From NCBI GenBank assembly GCA_001953115.1, contig LSSL01007538.1:1-11999 (forward strand): DNA of 11,999 nt, read 5' to 3'. Of this stretch, positions 7,740 through 11,999 are shown piece after piece. The stretch's first letter is position 1; every line of letters begins with the position of its first letter. The position numbers were made by a program, and so were the translations under genes. The notes under the pieces were generated by a model. That model did not search any database. It had not been told where the DNA came from and saw only the letters and a list, made by a program, of their open reading frames with translations. Origin of the DNA: Smittium mucronatum (taxonomy: Eukaryota; Kickxellomycota; Harpellomycetes; Harpellales; Legeriomycetaceae).

Positions 7740-8052
7740 TATTTATAAGATTTGATATCAAAAACTACCTTGTTTATTTTAAGAAAAAGGTACCGTGTAA
7801 GCTTAGGTTGGTGACCTTTTATTTTTGTTTGAAATTAGGACGCTATTCCAGGGACCATAAAATATCAGCTTTAAATAGTGATAAAACAAGTTTTACTAAA
7901 ATAGACACATTCGAAAAAGAAAGAAAAACTTCATGCTGGATATGTCTGATGAGTATAAAAAGTCAAATTTAAGTGAAACCATCCACACTGATCGTTTATT
8001 TTCTTGAATATCTCGTTATGTTTAAATAATGGACATTGTTCAATTATAAATA
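7740..8052 (+). pseudogene. Aspartic protease remnant of the gypsy-like element
   Basis: Retroelement protease cuts the polyprotein. The catalytic 'FL-DTG--VS' site is expected near 7775-7805. The sequence there reads, in one frame, EKGT (7783-7794), which could derive from DTG by single-base changes, with VSLG in a neighbouring frame. Downstream, one frame is open from about 7740 to 7968 and contains ISALNSDKTSFTKIDTF (7862-7915), fitting the 'L-AANG--I-T-G' flap region. FLEYLVMF (8000-8023) fits the 'ILG-DFL--F-L-VD' helix and WTLFNYK the closing strand. The length, about 100 codons, is right for the domain. The active-site Asp is lost. Confidence 0.6.
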
Positions 8053-8870
8053 ATTCCATTGTGGAAATTACTATCAATTTAAGTTAGAATGTGAAAATTC
8101 TCTGAAATTTTTTATAATAATTAAAAAAAGCAGTTTGAAAATATTTTGAGTTCTCTACACGATTATTTGTGGTTCCCACACCATTTTCTTCTGAAGAAAC
8201 GTATGTTAAAACATTTCAACTTTTATAAATATATATATATATTCAGCAAGATCAAGGGAATGCCAAAAAATTGTTACACGCAATAAACGAATAAGATAAT
8301 ATTTAAAAAAAATAGTAAAATTGACCTGATATGTACTATTACGAAATCATTATAAAACCTTTTCATTTTTTTTAGATAATGTGATTTATATTTTTTTTAT
8401 AAGTAAAACATTGATTGAATTGATGATTTTTCCAACCAAAATACTTAATAAAGAAATTAAATCCATAATGAGTAAGAGGATAGGATATATAATTTACACA
8501 GTTTTAAAATAGAGAAAAAATTATAAGGTGGATTATATGTACATATAAATCTCTTAATAATAAAAGGATGCACATTATCACTAATTTTATGCATAGAAAA
8601 TATTTCTATTTTTATCATTAGAATAAAATGTGACACCGCATTCATGCCTCTTTAAGTTAAAAATGAATGATTTAGACCCAAAATTTATTAAAAAACCACC
8701 ATTAAAAAGGAATGTAGCGTAAAAGCGAACAGTTATTCAGAATATAATTACATAAATAGTGAATAAAATTTAAGTTAATAATCTAATGGTGAACTCTATT
8801 TCTTATAATGTGAAAAAAAAAATCGGCTCCAATACTAACACTACAGTAAATCTCAAATAAAATGACCTAA
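8053..8870. other. Unexplained AT-rich stretch between protease and RT
   Basis: Gypsy elements normally have about 100-150 codons between protease and RT. Here there are about 270 codons with no recognisable motif, so several hundred bases may be inserted DNA. I found no clear terminal inverted repeats or coding sequence. It holds (AT)7 at 8229-8242. A 62-codon frame on the minus strand (8457-8645) has no recognisable content and is of a length expected by chance at this composition. Confidence 0.5.
8229..8242. repeat. (AT)7 microsatellite
   Basis: Uninterrupted at dinucleotides within the protease to RT gap. Confidence 0.9.
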
Positions 8871-8879
8871 TGGATAACG

Positions 8880-9790
8880 ATTTTTTCAGTGGATCTTCTG
8901 TCATATTATCAAGTTTTTTAACCGAGATAAGAAGAAAATAAAAAAATTAGAAATAAATATCTCGTAAGAAGAAAAACCTTCATGCTGTGGAATTCCTAGA
9001 TATATCCGAAAAAGAAAAAATAATTGTTTAAAATTGGGTAATTCAATGTTGAAAACTGGAATAATTAGTAAATAAACTTCTCCCTGGATATCCCATGTTC
9101 ATTTGGTGCCAAAAAATAGCTAGAAGTATAGTTTTTTTTCGGTTTTCGTAAACTGAAAAACCTAAATATACACAATTAATTTACACTACTTTTTATTGAA
9201 GATTGTTTAACTTAATTGGAATACTACAGATAATATCTTATCCTTGACTGAATTTCAGGATACTTTAAATATCCAATAAAAGAGAAATATAATAAATATT
9301 ACCGAATTTCTAACACTATTAGGAGATTATGAGTTCAAATCTCTCCTCTTAAGTTTATTAAACGCACTAGAAAACCTCACAAGGCTTATGAAAAGAATAA
9401 AAAAAACCATATAACAGCTAATTACTAATGTTTTATCAAGAAGATGTAGCGATCTTTTCTTTATGTACAGAAAGTCATGTTTAACACGTAAGCTAATTTT
9501 TTTTTAAATATTTAATGAATTTTTTTTATTTTTTCGTAACTATATCCTAGTACTTTGGCAGTTAATACATTAAACAGAATTCTCCAAACATGGAAAATGC
9601 ATAAAAATTAGAAAAATCAATATCACCTCGAAATATGGAAGAAACCAGGTCGCTCTTAGGTTTGACATAATATTTCAGTAAATTCGTAGAAGTGTTCTCC
9701 GTATTGGTTAGTCCTATAAAAAAGCTGACCAATAAAGGCATGTTTTTTATTTGGATTAAAAAGAGTCAAAAAACTTTTGATAATATTAAT
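8880..9790 (+). pseudogene. Reverse transcriptase remnant of the gypsy-like element
   Basis: The pre-RT linker reads LHAVEFLDISEKEK (8978-9019), matching the 'HAR-RRL-PEK' lead-in. A frame change gives MLKTGIISK (9046-9072), a stop, then TSPWISHVHLVPKNS (9076-9120), the very conserved start of gypsy RT. FLTLLGDYEFKSLLLSLL (9307-9360) and NALENLTRLM (9361-9390) correspond to 'TPFG-YEF--LPFGL-NA---FQR-M'. MFYQEDVAIFSLCTESHV (9428-9481) carries the catalytic YxDD motif with the first Asp changed to Glu. MEETRSLLGLT (9635-9667), a stop, YFSKFVEVFSVLVSPIKKL (9671-9727) and IWIKKSQKTFDNI match the thumb ('ELRSFLG--NYYR-FI--FS---PL--L') and connection to RNase H. Motif A near 9240 is badly decayed. 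At least four frame changes. Confidence 0.9.
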
Positions 9791-10078
9791 ATATTCTTAT
9801 TATCTATTTAATCCTTGTATTTGTCTATTTGAATAAAATTTTAATATTTTCAACAAATACTTCATCAGTAGCAGTAGCTGACGTGTTATTAAAAAAATAT
9901 AAAGAAATAATAAAATTGTTCATAAATTCTTTTTCCAGGAAATTATCACCAGCTGAAATATACTATCCTGTCTTTAAAAAAAATTAATTTTCAGCGGTTT
10001 CGGTCTTTTTACAATTCAAATACTACTTTTTTGGTGAAATTTTTTGGTTTAAGCTGATAATTCAGCTATTTCTGGTTT
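9791..10078 (+). pseudogene. RNase H remnant of the gypsy-like element
   Basis: Frame 1 reads ADVLLKKYKEIIKLF (9877-9921), then FSRKLSPAEIYYPVF (9931-9975), a stop at 9985, then FSAVSVFLQFKYYFFGEIF (9988-10044). These fit 'GAVL-Q------I-FFSRKLSPAE--YS--D-ELLA---A---FR--L-G--F', the central RNase H region; SRKLSPAE is one of the most diagnostic gypsy words. The N-terminal catalytic Asp (T-DAS) should lie just before 9871, where thymine-rich AT sequence has replaced it. The ELLA segment is largely lost after the stop. Confidence 0.85.
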
Positions 10079-10339
10079 AAATTGATACAGATCTTGAAAA
10101 GACGATGAAAATATATTTCTTTTCAAAGAATTCCAAATCGGTGGTATTATCTAATAAAAATGAAACACATTAATCCTCGAGAAAATAATAAAATTTCTTG
10201 ATGATAAAATCAACTAAAAAAAGAAATAAATTATAAATAAAAACGGGATATTTTAGAGAAGGAAGGGTGATTATTTTATAGAAGTTGATCACTTTTTCTG
10301 AATTAATGCAAATACTGTCAAAATTATATGATACTCTAA

Positions 10340-10940
10340 AAAATATCAGCCGAATTAATCTACAATTTAAATGAGCATAAGTTATTGATTATAAAATTCT
10401 GTAAGAAATGTATATATAATTACGTGTGTTTTGTGTCAGAAATATCATATAGTAAAACCAGAATGAAATTTTAACGGAAATTCAAAAGCGTCTTTCACAC
10501 TCAAAACATTTATAATAGATTTTCTGGAACATTTTTTAATTAATCAACAAGAAAAATATGTTCGCAAGTATTAATTGAGTTATTTGGTAGTTATTCTTTT
10601 GTTTTAGCTACAAACTAATAACTTCCGAAAAATTATATATACTACCAAAGATCCAATAACTTTATTCTGAGTACCTAGGGAAATAAAAACAGATAATGGA
10701 ACAAGATTTAGAGTACGATGTGTAAAAATAATATTTAATAAACACAGGAACAGAATTTAAATTGAATTAATTCACAAAGCTGAATGTATTGAGATGTTTG
10801 AAAGTCTAAATCAAAGTAAAAAATATTAAATAAAAAAAATGAAAATAACTTCAAAAATCTTTTTAAAGTTTTAAATATTGCTTTTTTATATTTAGAGGAT
10901 TTATAAGTTCCAGGACAGATTTTTTTCCTTATTATCTTAT
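10340..10940 (+). pseudogene. Integrase remnant of the gypsy-like element
   Basis: Integrase inserts the DNA copy into the host genome. The zinc-binding domain end reads IITCVLCQKYHIVKPE (10416-10463) with the CxxC pair intact. The catalytic core keeps VPREIKTDNGTRF (10671-10709), containing the second catalytic Asp. In the same frame IEMFESLNQSKK (10788-10823) holds the catalytic Glu, 33 codons after that Asp, against 36 expected for D,D(35)E, with one stop between. The first catalytic Asp was not found. VPGQIFF (10907-10927) matches the 'LR-PG-FF' segment after the core in arthropod gypsy elements, supporting the family. No chromodomain is recognisable. Several stops and frame changes. Confidence 0.85.
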
Positions 10941-11370
10941 GTTTTTAAAACAGTCAAACTTAGTTATAACATGAAAAATAAAAAAAACTACTAGTAGCAT
11001 TGATAAGAAATTTGAAAGTGTATGAATTTAAATAAAAATAATACTACTTGAAAGAGAAAATCAAATTATATCTTAAAGCTTTATTTTTTAAAAAAGAATA
11101 TTTGGTTCTATTATTAAACAGAAAACTAAGAAAAGATCATCATTTGATAAGAAAAAGTTAAGATACGAAGTTCCAATGATAATTAAAGAAAAAACTTCAA
11201 GAAAAATATACTTAATAGATAATGAGAAAAAAAATCAGCTGATATACTTCAAATATTTTTGTGTCACTTTTTGGTTGAATAAGTTGTATAAGTGTGGAAT
11301 CTAATTTTAGAATTATATAATCTGACAATGTGTCAGATTTGAATTGTACAAAATAAAATATTATAATTAT
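10941..11370. other. Decayed 3' internal region of the gypsy-like element
   Basis: Between the last readable integrase motif and the 3' LTR I see no protein motif, and no clear polypurine tract directly before the LTR. It contains the hairpin at 11319-11339. A 68-codon minus-strand frame (11212-11418) beginning with TTG runs into the LTR and has no recognisable content. Confidence 0.5.
11319..11339. repeat. Perfect 9-bp hairpin with 3-base loop
   Basis: aatctgaca, loop atg, tgtcagatt. It lies about 30 bases upstream of the 3' LTR. The small loop makes it a plausible RNA hairpin, but no role is known. Confidence 0.8.
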
Positions 11371-11602
11371 TCTAAGTGACTTTTCGTGAGTTTTGATTCG
11401 AATCCAACTATCCAACAAAAATTATTAACTGCTCTTGAATGACTAATGAAGGTTTAATTGCTCAAATATTTTTAATTTCGTAATTTTAAATTTCCTATAA
11501 ATATTTGGCATTCTTCCTTTATTTATTTTATTAAACCAATGAAAGTACAATTAAATAAAGGTTATAATAAAATATTCATATATTTAAAAAACTATCAACT
11601 TA
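11371..11602 (+). repeat. 3' LTR of the gypsy-like element
   Basis: It matches the 5' LTR at the anchors given there, with equal spacing between the main two. The left edge is near tgactttt at 11377 (opposite tgttagac in the 5' LTR), so it is uncertain by several bases. The right edge is inferred from the length of the 5' copy; the last 80 bases align only weakly. Confidence 0.7.
11494..11503 (+). promoter_or_regulatory. TATA-like box in the 3' LTR
   Basis: cctataaata, identical to 6971-6980 in the 5' LTR. As the 3' copy it could once have driven transcription into flanking DNA; no sign of present use. Confidence 0.4.
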
Positions 11603-11958
11603 AATATCCTAATTATGATCAATATATACACCCAATTATTATAATATTAACAAAAAAAACATAAATTACAAGAATTAAAGTTAAATGAATATTTCAAAAT
11701 CAGTATTCTTGGTTTTGACCTCAAAAAAAGAGTATAATTAATTAAACTGCTATTTAATCAAATAAATATAAAAGAAATGGATTTTTACCACATGGCTTTT
11801 TTCATCTTAATCTTGATATATGATCTTTATCTTTTTTCTATATTTTGCTATTATTTTTTTTTTAAAGAAATTTTTTCGAAATAATTAAACTTAATTTTAA
11901 AGTTGAGATTCTCTATTTAGAAAATAATATTTGTGAGGTTACTATTTTTTGGGAAATT

Positions 11959-11960
<2 letters not shown>
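11603..11960. other. AT-rich flank, nothing recognised
   Basis: Runs of A and T with dense stops in every frame. No gene or repeat family seen. Confidence 0.5.
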
Positions 11961-11989
<29 letters not shown>

Positions 11990-11999
11990 TATTTTTATT
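11961..11999. repeat. (ATTTTT)n microsatellite, runs off the window
   Basis: Hexamer period: adenines at 11967, 11973, 11979, 11985, 11991 and 11997, each separated by five thymines. The array is perfect to the window end, so its full length is unknown. Confidence 0.95.

Larger units (their letters stand above)
6852..11602 (+). mobile_element. Decayed Ty3/gypsy LTR retrotransposon
   Basis: Two diverged LTRs enclose, in order, gag, protease, reverse transcriptase, RNase H and integrase remnants. That order (integrase last) defines Ty3/gypsy as opposed to Ty1/copia, and the total of about 4.75 kb is normal for the group. Several distinctive motifs survive: a YxDD-derived YQEDV, SRKLSPAE in RNase H, TDNGTRF in integrase and VPGQ near its C-terminus. 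The last is typical of gypsy elements common in arthropods. Stops and frameshifts are spread through every domain, so it is inactive. The LTRs differ at roughly a third of positions by eye, so insertion is old. Protease to RT spacing is too long (see 8053-8870) and gag looks short. Confidence 0.85.

Noticed and set aside
8457..8645. 62-codon open frame on the minus strand
   Set aside because: No motif, no neighbouring homology, and many frames of this length are expected by chance in DNA this large and AT-rich.
9331..9358. Pol III B-box or tRNA T-arm look-alike (gagttcaaatctc) with a small inverted repeat
   Set aside because: No A box or acceptor stem. The bases encode the YEFKSL segment of the gypsy RT remnant, which explains the word.
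11212..11418. 68-codon minus-strand frame with TTG start
   Set aside because: It overlaps the 3' LTR boundary and has no recognisable content, so it is taken as a chance frame.
1..11999. CRISPR array, bacterial operon or prophage
   Set aside because: No regularly spaced direct repeats with unique spacers, no intact long ORFs and no ribosome-binding-site pattern; the content is eukaryotic transposon fossils.

Overview
The window is very AT-rich DNA (GC roughly a quarter by eye) with homopolymer runs, short microsatellites and no intact protein-coding gene, rRNA, tRNA or bacterial-type operon. It reads as nuclear, gene-poor DNA of a eukaryote. The best lineage hint is the content: a Ty3/gypsy fossil of the kind common in arthropods, a DIRS-type (tyrosine-recombinase) retroelement fossil, and short TA-flanked inverted-repeat elements. 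I lean towards an arthropod, but nothing here fixes the species. No functional gene is claimed. All protein calls are pseudogenes read across frameshifts and stop codons by matching family motif order, without any database search.

Layout. 1-847 is featureless AT-rich DNA. 848-1116 is a MITE-like element with perfect 18-bp terminal inverted repeats. About 1189-4586 is a decayed DIRS-like retroelement on the + strand, in the order gag-like, reverse transcriptase, RNase H, Dam-like methyltransferase remnant, tyrosine recombinase. 4587-5656 is AT-rich with three imperfect foldbacks. 5657-5928 is a second, diverged copy of the MITE-like family in the same orientation. 5968-6290 and 6468-6805 are two copies of an unclassified repeat; the second is a striking GC-richer island (about 46% GC) that, with its right flank, holds five perfect short hairpins in a row.

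6852-about 11602 is a decayed Ty3/gypsy LTR retrotransposon on the + strand. Its 5' LTR (6852 to about 7079) and 3' LTR (about 11371-11602) align with no net length change over a 74-bp stretch and both keep the TATA-like word cctataaata. Between them, in order, are gag, aspartic protease, reverse transcriptase, RNase H, an integrase zinc-finger piece, the integrase DDE core and a C-terminal piece. An unexplained stretch of about 820 bp separates protease from reverse transcriptase. The window ends in an (ATTTTT)n microsatellite.

Nothing acts as a living pathway. The interest lies in the layered fossils: two retrotransposons of different orders, each with recognisable catalytic motifs, plus two short repeat families that are each present twice and could be defined from this window.
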